A stretch of 36,467 bases of DNA from Frankiales bacterium (GTDB lineage Bacteria > Actinomycetota > Actinomycetes > Mycobacteriales > SCTD01). Below, one piece after another: positions 27,549 through 36,467 of the stretch; the stretch's first letter is position 1, and each line of letters begins with the position of its first letter. A program made the translations under genes and the position numbers. The stretch covers positions 1-36,467 of the forward strand of contig JAOPWV010000151.1 of assembly GCA_025965475.1 (NCBI GenBank). Direction: 5' to 3'. The notes under the pieces are model-generated. The model searched no databases and was not told where the DNA came from. It was given only the letters and a program-made list of their open reading frames with translations.

Positions 27549-29656
27549 GCGAGTACCTCCCCGGTGACCGGGTCGAACGCCGGCGCGGCCGCCGGGGCAC
27601 CGGCGAGCGCCGCCACCACAGACTCCGCCGTACGACGTCCCACGCCGGGCACCTCCATCACGTCCTCCACGCTGGCCGCCTTCAGCCGCTTGAGCGACCC
27701 GAAGTGTCGCAGCAGCGCCTTGCGACGGGTCTCCCCCAGGCCGGTGATGTCGTCAAGGGCCGAGGCGACCATCGACTTGGAGCGCTTCTTGCGGTGGAAG
27801 CCGATCGCGAACCGGTGCGCCTCGTCGCGGACCCGCTGGAGCAGGTAGAGCCCCTCGCTGGTACGCGGCAGGATCACCGGCTCCTCCTCCCCGGGCAGCC
27901 AGACCTCCTCGAGGCGCTTGGCCAGCCCGACGAGCGCGACGTCGGTGATCCCCAGCTCGTTCAGGGCCCGCTGAGCCGCCGCGACCTGTGGCTGCCCGCC
28001 GTCGACGACAACGAGCTGCGGCGGGTAGGCGAACCGTCGGGGGCGCCCGGTCTCCGGGTCCACCGCCGGCCGCGGGACGTCCGCGACCGTCTCCTCCGTC
28101 ACGGTCTGCTCCGTCACGGTCAAGACCGCGTCCGGGATCTCGTGCGGGACCAGCTCGTCGGTCTCGTCGGGAATCAGCGGCTCCACCGGGCTGTCGCGTT
28201 CGGCCAGGTGCCGGGCGAACCGCCGCCTGATCACCTCGTGGATGGAGGCGACGTCGTCCTGGCCGTCGACGCCCTTGACCGAGAAGGTCCGGTACTCGGA
28301 CTTGCGCGCCAGGCCGTCCTCGAAGACCACCATCGAGGCGACGACCGAGGTGCCCTGCAGGTTGGACACGTCGAAGCACTCGATCCGCAGCGGCGCCTCG
28401 TCGAGCCCGAGCGCCTCCTGGATCTCGGCCATCGCCTTGGACCGGGCGGTCAGATCGCTGGCCCGCTTGGTCTTGTGCAGCGCCAGGGCGTGCTTCGCGT
28501 TGCGCTCGACGGTCTCGAGCAGGGCCTTCTTGTCGCCCCGCTGCGGCACCCGCAGGTCGACGTTGGTCCCACGCAGCTGCCGCAGCCACGGCACGATCGA
28601 GTCCGCGTCCGGCGGCATGGCCGGGACGAGCACCTCCCGGGGCACGTCGCCGGCGTCGCCGGTGACGGACCCGGGGCCTGTGGCCGGCCGGCGGACCGTG
28701 TCGTCCTCGGGGTCGGGCTCGTCCTCCCCGTACGCCTGCGCCAGGAACTGACCGACCAGCTCGCCCGTCGTCAGGTCCTCGACCTTGTCCACGACGAAGC
28801 CGCGCTGCCCGCGGACCCGGCCGCCGCGCACGTAGAACACCTGGATCGCCGCCTCGAGCTGGTCCTCGGCGACCGCGATCACGTCGGCGTCGGTGCCCTC
28901 GCCGAGCACGACCGTCTGCTTCTCGACGGCCCGACGCAGCGCGCCGATGTCGTCACGCAGGCGGGCCGCCTTCTCGTACTCCTGGTCGGCCGCGGCGTCG
29001 GCCATCTGCTTCTCGAGCCGCTTGACGAACGGCCCGGTCGACCCGGCCATGAAGTCGCAGAAGTCGTCGACGATCGCCCGGTGCTCCTCGGCCGACACCC
29101 GGCCGACGCACGGCGCCGAGCACTTGCCGATGTAGCCGAGCAGGCATGGCCGCCCGACCTGGCCGGCCCGCTTGAAGACGCCGCCGCTGCAGGTCCGCGC
29201 GGGGAACACGCGCAGCAGCAGGTCGAGGGTCTCGCGGATGGCCCAGGCGTGGGCGTACGGCCCGAAGTACCGGACGCCCTTCTTCTTCGGCCCGCGCATC
29301 ACCTGCAGCCGCGGGTACTCCTCGTACAGCGTCACGGCCAGCGACGGGTAGCTCTTGTCGTCCCGGTAGCGGACGTTGAACCGGGGGTCGAACTCCTTGA
29401 TCCAGTTGTACTCGAGCTGGAGGGCCTCGACCTCGGTGCCGACGACGGTCCACTCGACCGACGCGGCGGTGGTGACCATCTGGCGGGTCCGCGGGTGCAG
29501 GCCGCCGAGGTCCTGGAAGTACGACGACAGGCGGCTGCGCAGGCTCTTCGCCTTGCCGACGTAGATGACCCTGCCGCGCTCGTCACGGAACCGGTAGACG
29601 CCCGCCGAGACCGGGATGGTGCCCGGCGCCGGACGGTACGACGACGGGTTTGCCAC
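27545..29656 (-). CDS. uvrC: excinuclease ABC subunit C
   Basis: A 703-residue endonuclease that cuts both sides of a DNA lesion after UvrA/UvrB recognition. Domains in order: a GIY-YIG nuclease ([25 protein letters not shown], about 20-44); a UVR helix pair that binds UvrB ([23 protein letters not shown]); an RNase H-like nuclease with aspartates in [11 protein letters not shown] and [10 protein letters not shown]; and tandem C-terminal helix-hairpin-helices ([27 protein letters not shown]). An acidic Pro-rich insert of about 50-60 residues near 485-545 splits the RNase H-like domain. I chose GTG 29656 (MANPSSYRP) over ATG 29665: it matches the streptomycete MADPSSYRP N-terminus and lies seven bases after TAGAAT. 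Confidence 0.95.
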   Translation of the reverse strand: MANPSSYRPAPGTIPVSAGVYRFRDERGRVIYVGKAKSLRSRLSSYFQDLGGLHPRTRQMVTTAASVEWTVVGTEVEALQLEYNWIKEFDPRFNVRYRDDKSYPSLAVTLYEEYPRLQVMRGPKKKGVRYFGPYAHAWAIRETLDLLLRVFPARTCSGGVFKRAGQVGRPCLLGYIGKCSAPCVGRVSAEEHRAIVDDFCDFMAGSTGPFVKRLEKQMADAAADQEYEKAARLRDDIGALRRAVEKQTVVLGEGTDADVIAVAEDQLEAAIQVFYVRGGRVRGQRGFVVDKVEDLTTGELVGQFLAQAYGEDEPDPEDDTVRRPATGPGSVTGDAGDVPREVLVPAMPPDADSIVPWLRQLRGTNVDLRVPQRGDKKALLETVERNAKHALALHKTKRASDLTARSKAMAEIQEALGLDEAPLRIECFDVSNLQGTSVVASMVVFEDGLARKSEYRTFSVKGVDGQDDVASIHEVIRRRFARHLAERDSPVEPLIPDETDELVPHEIPDAVLTVTEQTVTEETVADVPRPAVDPETGRPRRFAYPPQLVVVDGGQPQVAAAQRALNELGITDVALVGLAKRLEEVWLPGEEEPVILPRTSEGLYLLQRVRDEAHRFAIGFHRKKRSKSMVASALDDITGLGETRRKALLRHFGSLKRLKAASVEDVMEVPGVGRRTAESVVAALAGAPAAAPAFDPVTGEVLA

Positions 29657-29663
29657 GACCGCC

Positions 29664-29669
29664 ATTCTA
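29664..29669 (-). promoter_or_regulatory. -10 box of uvrC (leaderless), decides the start codon
   Basis: TAGAAT on the minus strand is followed by seven bases and GTG 29656. The box overlaps the ATG at 29665, so that ATG would lie upstream of the transcript start and cannot be used. Confidence 0.6.
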
Positions 29670-29712
29670 CGGGCGCAGGCCCCCCGGGTTGGCGCTCCGC
29701 GGCCCCGGGTGC

Positions 29713-29718
29713 AACCCT
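29713..29718 (+). promoter_or_regulatory. possible -10 box of the SsgA-like gene
   Basis: AACCCT has the two most conserved -10 positions (A2, T6) and lies exactly six bases before GTG 29725. This is the same geometry as the other leaderless starts, but the first base is off consensus. Confidence 0.35.
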
Positions 29719-29724
29719 CGCCCC

Positions 29725-30147
29725 GTGGCCGGTGCGCAGGTGGAGACCGAGGTCGTGATCGACGACGGTGGCCTGTCCGGCCGCGGCCGCATGACCGTCC
29801 TGCGCCTGGCCTGGTGGCCGCACGATCCGCTGGCCGTCGCGCTGACCCTCACCGCCCAGCCGGACCACCCGGCGCTCCCCCGTGGCGACTGGGTCGTGCT
29901 GCGGGACTTCCTGCGGTACGGACTGGAGGAGGCGACCGGGGACGGGGAGGTGCGGATCCGGCCGGACCACGAGAGCGACCGGCTCTGCCTGGACCTGCAG
30001 CGCCCGGGGCGGGCGGCCTGCGTGTCGGTGCCCCGTCCGCTCATCGCCGAGTTCCTGCGCCGGACCGAGGCGGTCGTGCCCTTCGGCGAGGAGCGCAGCG
30101 CAGAGGCCATCGAGGCCCTGCTCGCCCGCCTGCAGGCGTCCGGTTAG
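29725..30147 (+). CDS. SsgA-like (SALP) sporulation/cell-division regulator
   Basis: A 140-residue soluble protein that I recognise as SsgA-like. It shows [26 protein letters not shown], which corresponds to the family's FxRDLLxxGxxxPxGDGDVRVxP block. It ends with [17 protein letters not shown], matching the family FLxRTxxxVPxGxE. SALPs occur only in morphologically complex actinomycetes, where they mark division sites and help coordinate septation and peptidoglycan remodelling. GTG 29725 is preferred for its -10 spacing; upstream in-frame codons overlap the uvrC start. It is divergent from uvrC and converges on an L,D-transpeptidase. The assignment is by motif memory and is good but not certain. 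Confidence 0.7.
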   Translation: MAGAQVETEVVIDDGGLSGRGRMTVLRLAWWPHDPLAVALTLTAQPDHPALPRGDWVVLRDFLRYGLEEATGDGEVRIRPDHESDRLCLDLQRPGRAACVSVPRPLIAEFLRRTEAVVPFGEERSAEAIEALLARLQASG

Positions 30148-30166
30148 CCCTGGCTCGCAGGTCTGG

Positions 30167-30209
30167 CTGGCAGTCCCAGCTGGCAGTCCCAGCTGGCAGT
30201 CCTAGCTGG
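30167..30209. repeat. 13-bp tandem repeat between convergent genes
   Basis: CTGGCAGTCCCAG is repeated at 30167-30179, 30180-30192 and 30193-30205 (one C-to-T change), followed by CTGG. Each junction creates the 8-bp palindrome CCAGCTGG, so the array can fold into several stem-loops and may act as a terminator for both the SsgA-like and the transpeptidase genes. The single changed base in the third copy creates the transpeptidase TAG stop (30202-30204). Confidence 0.8.
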
Positions 30210-31551
30210 AATAGAGCGTGACCGGCGTGCCGATGGTCAGCAGGTCGTAGAGCCGGTCCATGACCGGGTTGGTGACCCGGATGCAGCCGTGGCTGGCCGG
30301 GTAGACGGGCACGCTGCCGCTGCCGTGGATGGCCCAGCCCTGGTAGAAGAAGGCCGGCCGGTAGAGGAGCCCGAGCGGGCTCTCGTGCATCTTGTTGATC
30401 TTGCGCTGGATGCTGAAGCTGCCCAGCGGGGTGTAGGCGCGGGACGTGACGCCCTGCGACTCGTAGAGCTGGTTGCTGCCGCTCGAGATGTCGAGGACCC
30501 GCGTCAGCTTCCCGGCTTCGGACACGTAGAGCACCTGCTTGGTCAGGTCGATCTCGACCGCGCGGCCGGCCGTGGGGGCGCGCAGCCGCACGGCCGCCGG
30601 GGCCGCCAGCCGGACCCGGGTCGCCGCGTCGTACGTGGCGGTGCGCGGGAGGCCCTGCGACTTCTGGAAGGCGAGGACCGCGTGCGTGAGCTCACTGTCG
30701 AAGACGCCGTCGATCCGGCCGACGTCCGCGTGCTGGGCCGCGAGCCGCCGCTCCAGGCTCAGGACGTCGCCGCCGCTCTGCCCCTGCCGGAGGTCGCGCA
30801 GGTCGACCTGCAGCCCCATCGGCCCGGTGTAGGTCAGCAGCCAGGCGGGCTTGGCCGGCAGCACCGCGCGGAAGACGTAGCCACGCGCCAGCCCGGGCGT
30901 CACCGCCCAGCGGTACGCGCCGGCGCCGTTCGTCGCGAGGACCGCGACGTCCTGGTAGGTGCCGTCGTCGAGCTTGCGCCGGACCGTGACGCGGGCGCCG
31001 GCGTAGGCCGGGGAGAGCGTGCCGCTCAGGACCGAGGTCTGGCCGAGCTGCAGGCCGGCCGGGCTGAAGGCGCCGGTCAGGCGCGGCTGGACGTTCGCGG
31101 CGAGCAGCGGGCTGAGCGCCCCTGCGCTGGCCGCGTCGCCGGCGTACCGCAGCTGGTACTCGGCGCTGGTCCGCGGCGTGATCCGGGCGTACGCCCGGCC
31201 GTCCGCGCCGGTCCGCACGCGGGTCACCCGCAGGCGGGCGGCCTGGCCCTGCGTGCGGGACCAGACGTCCACGAGGGCGCCGGCGACCGGGCTGCCATCC
31301 GTGTAGGTCAGCCGGCCGGTGAGCGTCAGCACCCCGCCGTACACGACCGTCCCGTTGGAGCGGCTCAGCGTGAGCGTCGTCGCGGCCGGGACCGGGCTCG
31401 CGCTGGGCGACGGCTCGGCGGTGGCGCTCGGGTCCGGGCTCGGCGTCGGGTCGGCCAGCGCGCCGGGGGCCAGCGGCAGGACGAGTGCGACGGAGAGTCC
31501 GGCGGCGAGTGCCGTCGAGCCGAGGAGGATGCGCGGGGCGGAGCGGGGCAT
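30202..31551 (-). CDS. L,D-transpeptidase (YkuD) with peptidoglycan-binding domain, exported
   Basis: A 449-residue exported cell-wall enzyme predicted to form 3-3 crosslinks or anchor proteins in peptidoglycan. A signal peptide (about 1-34, ending APGALA) is followed by a Pro/Ser/Thr linker. Next come two beta-rich Ig-like or carboxypeptidase-regulatory-like modules (VVYGGVLTLTGRLTYTDGSPVAG; SVLSGTLSPAYAGARVTV), then a PG-binding repeat with GRIDGVFDSELTHAVLAFQ. The C-terminal YkuD domain has H409 in AIHGSGSVP and the catalytic C423 in SHGCIRVTN. The start ATG 31551 follows GGAAGG. It ends inside a 13-bp tandem repeat that supplies its stop codon. Confidence 0.93.
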   Translation of the reverse strand: MPRSAPRILLGSTALAAGLSVALVLPLAPGALADPTPSPDPSATAEPSPSASPVPAATTLTLSRSNGTVVYGGVLTLTGRLTYTDGSPVAGALVDVWSRTQGQAARLRVTRVRTGADGRAYARITPRTSAEYQLRYAGDAASAGALSPLLAANVQPRLTGAFSPAGLQLGQTSVLSGTLSPAYAGARVTVRRKLDDGTYQDVAVLATNGAGAYRWAVTPGLARGYVFRAVLPAKPAWLLTYTGPMGLQVDLRDLRQGQSGGDVLSLERRLAAQHADVGRIDGVFDSELTHAVLAFQKSQGLPRTATYDAATRVRLAAPAAVRLRAPTAGRAVEIDLTKQVLYVSEAGKLTRVLDISSGSNQLYESQGVTSRAYTPLGSFSIQRKINKMHESPLGLLYRPAFFYQGWAIHGSGSVPVYPASHGCIRVTNPVMDRLYDLLTIGTPVTLYSS

Positions 31552-31594
31552 GCCGGGCCTTCCGGGCGAACGCGGGCGAGGTGCGTGGTCGCGC

Positions 31595-31600
31595 ACCGTA
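31595..31600 (-). promoter_or_regulatory. predicted -10 box of the L,D-transpeptidase gene
   Basis: TACGGT on the minus strand predicts a start near 31588 and a leader of about 38 bases that contains the GGAAGG ribosome-binding site. The -35 is not evident. Confidence 0.35.
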
Positions 31601-31665
31601 ACCGGTCCGGTCGATCCGGGCCCGATGAGTGCCCCTTTTGCCCGGCGCGTGTCGCCCGGCGGACG

Positions 31666-34686
<3,021 letters not shown>

Positions 34687-34728
34687 CGGGTCCAATCGGT
34701 AGGTTGCGTGACGGAAAATCCCCCGGTA

Positions 34729-34738
34729 AGGCTAACGT
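34729..34738. promoter_or_regulatory. overlapping back-to-back -10 elements for uvrA and the isomerase-like gene
   Basis: AGGCTAACGT contains TAACGT (34733-34738) on the plus strand and TAGCCT (34734-34729) on the minus strand, sharing the TA at 34733-34734. The plus leader is about 26 bases and carries GGAGG; the minus leader is about 36 bases. The geometry is the same as at 4339-4348. A weak plus-strand -35 TGACGG lies 18 bases upstream. Confidence 0.45.
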
Positions 34739-34770
34739 CGCGGTCCGACAGAACCCTTCCGGAGGTAGCT

Positions 34771-35391
34771 GTGATCCCCGCCGCCGAGCTCGACGGAGCC
34801 CGCGACGCCACGGCGACGGTGCGCGCGCTGGTGGACGGCACCCCGGACCTGACGGCACCCTCCCTGCTGCCCGGCTGGAGCCGCGCGCACGTCGTCGCCC
34901 ACATCGCCTGCAACGCACGGGGCCTCGAGCGGATGCTCCAGGGCGTCCTCGACGGCGTCCCGGGCGAGATGTACCCGGGGGGCGCGGAGGGCCGCGCCCG
35001 CGACATCGAGCGGCTGGCACAGGACCCGGCGGGGGCCGTCGACGAGTTGCACCGCGGCGCGGAGGACCTCGAGAACGCCTGGAACCGCACCACGGACTGG
35101 GAGGCGCTGGTCCAGCCCCTGCGCGGTGGGCCCGTCCCCGCCTCGGCGCTGGCCTACATGCGCTGGCGCGAGGTGGCGGTCCACACGGTCGACCTGGGCG
35201 CCGGCTACCTGCCCGCGGACTGGCCGCAGGCGTTCCTCGACCGGTTCCTCGTCGAGCTGCGGGCCCGCCCCGACCTGCCGCCGCTGGACGGTGTGCGCGG
35301 CCCGGACGCGGCCATGGCCGCATGGCTGTCCGGCCGGTCGAACGGCGAGGGCCTCACAGGGCAGCTCCCCGATCTGCCACAGTGGATCTGA
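34771..35391 (+). CDS. DinB/maleylpyruvate isomerase-like mycothiol-dependent protein
   Basis: A 206-residue four-helix-bundle protein of the DinB/MDMPI superfamily, whose characterised member is a mycothiol-dependent maleylpyruvate isomerase. The three metal ligands are visible: H44 in HVVAHIA, and E134 and H138 in WREVAVH. LLPGWSRAHVVAHIACNARG and SALAYMRWREVAVHTVDLGAGY are hallmark blocks. The real substrate is unknown; mycothiol-S-conjugate chemistry is likely. The GTG start follows GGAGG by five bases. It is followed 21 bases later by a metallo-beta-lactamase-fold gene. The pair beside uvrA is a recurrent actinobacterial neighbourhood. Confidence 0.85.
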   Translation: MIPAAELDGARDATATVRALVDGTPDLTAPSLLPGWSRAHVVAHIACNARGLERMLQGVLDGVPGEMYPGGAEGRARDIERLAQDPAGAVDELHRGAEDLENAWNRTTDWEALVQPLRGGPVPASALAYMRWREVAVHTVDLGAGYLPADWPQAFLDRFLVELRARPDLPPLDGVRGPDAAMAAWLSGRSNGEGLTGQLPDLPQWI

Positions 35392-35412
35392 CCGCTTCCG
35401 AGGAGGATGTAC

Positions 35413-36066
35413 GTGCCCTACACCGGTGAGGTCGTCGTCGGCGGCGACGTGGACGTCCGCGAGCTGCCCGGCCTGACGATCACCAAGGTCGCCACGCCCC
35501 CCTTCGAGAACAACTGCTATCTGCTCCGCTGCACCAACACCGGCGACACCGTGCTCGTGGACGCGGCCGGCGACGCCGAGCGGCTGCTGGGGCTGGTCGG
35601 CGACGGCACCCTGACGACGGTCGTCGAGACGCACGGCCACTGGGACCACGTGGGCGCGCTCGAGGAGATCATCGGCGCGACCGACGCCAAGGTCTTCGCC
35701 CACTCCGGTGACGCCGGGGACATGCCGGTGCCGGTGGACCGGCTGCTGTCCGACGGGGATACGGTCGAGGTCGGTGACTGCACGCTGCGCGTCATCCACC
35801 TGCAGGGCCACACACCGGGCAGCGTCGCGCTGTTGTACGACGCCGACCCGGCCACGCCGCACCTGTGGAGCGGAGACAGCCTGTTCCCGGGGGGTCACGG
35901 GCGTACCACAACCCTCGAGGACCACCTGTCGCTGATGGACGACCTGGAGCGCAAGGTGTTCGGGCCGCTGCCGGACGCGACCTGGGTCTACCCGGGCCAC
36001 GGCAAGGACACGACGCTCGGGGCGGAGCGGGCCTCGCTCGGCGAATGGCGCGGGCGCGGCTGGTAG
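35413..36066 (+). CDS. metallo-beta-lactamase-fold hydrolase (glyoxalase II-like)
   Basis: A 217-residue hydrolase with a complete dinuclear metal site: H74, H76, D78 and H79 in THGHWDHVG, H133 in LQGHTPGS, D155 in WSGDSLF and H196 in YPGHG. This set is that of glyoxalase II-type thioesterases. With the isomerase-like gene upstream it may act on mycothiol thioesters or related conjugates; that is inference. GTG 35413 (PYTGEV after the initiator) is chosen because AGGAGG ends six bases before it. ATG 35407 overlaps no space for a ribosome-binding site. Confidence 0.88.
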   Translation: MPYTGEVVVGGDVDVRELPGLTITKVATPPFENNCYLLRCTNTGDTVLVDAAGDAERLLGLVGDGTLTTVVETHGHWDHVGALEEIIGATDAKVFAHSGDAGDMPVPVDRLLSDGDTVEVGDCTLRVIHLQGHTPGSVALLYDADPATPHLWSGDSLFPGGHGRTTTLEDHLSLMDDLERKVFGPLPDATWVYPGHGKDTTLGAERASLGEWRGRGW

Positions 36067-36193
36067 TCACACGCGCGGCCCGCTCCTCGGCCCGCGCCAG
36101 CACCTCGTCGACGGCCTTACGGAGCTTCAGCCTCCGGGCCGGCATCGGCCTCGACCGGAAGCCGTGCTGTGGACACGGATCGGAGCCCGTGAT

Positions 36194-36213
36194 CTACGGC
36201 CACGCCGCCGTAG
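36194..36213. terminator. hairpin between the convergent hydrolase and terC genes
   Basis: CTACGGC (36194-36200) pairs with GCCGTAG (36207-36213) around a six-base loop. It lies ten bases after the terC stop on the minus strand and 128 bases after the hydrolase stop. A 7-bp stem without T-run; moderately convincing. Confidence 0.4.
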
Positions 36214-36222
36214 CGGTCGGCT

Positions 36223-36467
36223 TTACGGCGTCGGGATGTCGACCTTCTTGATCGCCGACGGGTCGCGCTTGGTCTTGGCCAGCGAGGCGATCACCGTCAC
36301 GGCGAGGACGCCGATGATCACGCCGAGCGACGTGAAGGTACCGATGTCCGGCGCCCAGCTGTGGCCCCACGAGTACTCGTGCGCGGCGTGGAAGATCAGC
36401 TTCAGGCCGATGAAGCCCAGGATGATCGCCAGACCCTTCGACAGGTAGACGAGGCGGTCGAGCAGCC
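36223..36467 (-). CDS. TerC-family integral membrane protein (3' part only)
   Basis: Only the last 81 codons are in the window. The sequence LLDRLVYLSKGLAIILGFIG, then KLIFHAAHEY, and a final span TSLGVIIGVLAVTVIASLAK followed by a short charged tail match the C-terminus of TerC proteins. TerC proteins are seven-span membrane proteins linked to tellurite resistance or to metal (manganese) export at the Sec translocon. The stop is TAA at 36223-36225. Proximity to uvrA and the hydrolase is common in actinobacteria. Function by family only. Confidence 0.8.
   Translation of the reverse strand, partial: LLDRLVYLSKGLAIILGFIGLKLIFHAAHEYSWGHSWAPDIGTFTSLGVIIGVLAVTVIASLAKTKRDPSAIKKVDIPTP

Noticed and set aside
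29650-29724. N-terminal extension of the SsgA-like gene starting at ATG 29650
   Set aside because: It would overlap the uvrC start and promoter, and its Pro/Arg-rich sequence has no coding character. GTG 29725 fits the family length.

Overview
This window is chromosomal DNA of a high-GC actinobacterium (class Actinomycetes). The evidence is the very high GC at third codon positions, frequent GTG starts, and lineage markers: RbpA, WhiA, OpcA, a SufR-type regulator, an SsgA-like protein and a mycothiol-dependent maleylpyruvate isomerase-type protein. The SsgA-like protein suggests a morphologically complex, possibly sporulating lineage; I cannot name the genus. Nearly everything is well-conserved core genome. 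I see no prophage, insertion sequence, CRISPR array, tRNA or rRNA.

Left part (1-7509). The 5' end of sufR (minus strand) faces a two-gene ABC exporter (plus). Then come an MFS transporter and an aldo/keto reductase (minus), a Gfo/Idh/MocA oxidoreductase (plus), heme A synthase ctaA (plus) and heme O synthase ctaB (minus). A decayed ATP-grasp-like remnant lies between ctaA and ctaB. CtaB and CtaA act in sequence to make heme A for the aa3 cytochrome oxidase.

Pentose-phosphate operon (7639-14370, plus): tkt, tal, zwf, opcA, pgl. The last three are joined by ATGA overlaps. A 30-codon micro-ORF exactly bridges tal and zwf.

Minus-strand block (14435-24680): gap-pgk-tpi, then an oligopeptide ABC transporter (oppA, oppD, oppF, oppC, oppB), then secG and rbpA. 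The common actinobacterial order is gap-pgk-tpi-secG, so the transporter looks inserted between tpi and secG. Upstream on the same strand lies the conserved series uvrC-rapZ-yvcK-whiA (24742-29656), with start/stop overlaps at uvrC/rapZ and rapZ/yvcK.

Right part (29725-36467). An SsgA-like gene is divergent from uvrC and converges on an L,D-transpeptidase across a 13-bp tandem repeat. Then come uvrA (minus), a divergent DinB/maleylpyruvate-isomerase-like gene and a metallo-beta-lactamase-fold hydrolase (plus), and the 3' end of a terC-type gene (minus).

The most interesting signals are regulatory. A TANNNT (or near) box sits exactly 6 or 7 bases before the start codon of many genes, which implies leaderless mRNAs. 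Two divergent gene pairs appear to share one overlapping back-to-back -10 element. An ACACT-N5-TGTGA site overlies the sufR start. A perfect 22-bp palindrome sits at the predicted 5' end of the rbpA transcript. UvrA also carries a histone-H1-like Ala/Lys/Pro-rich tail.
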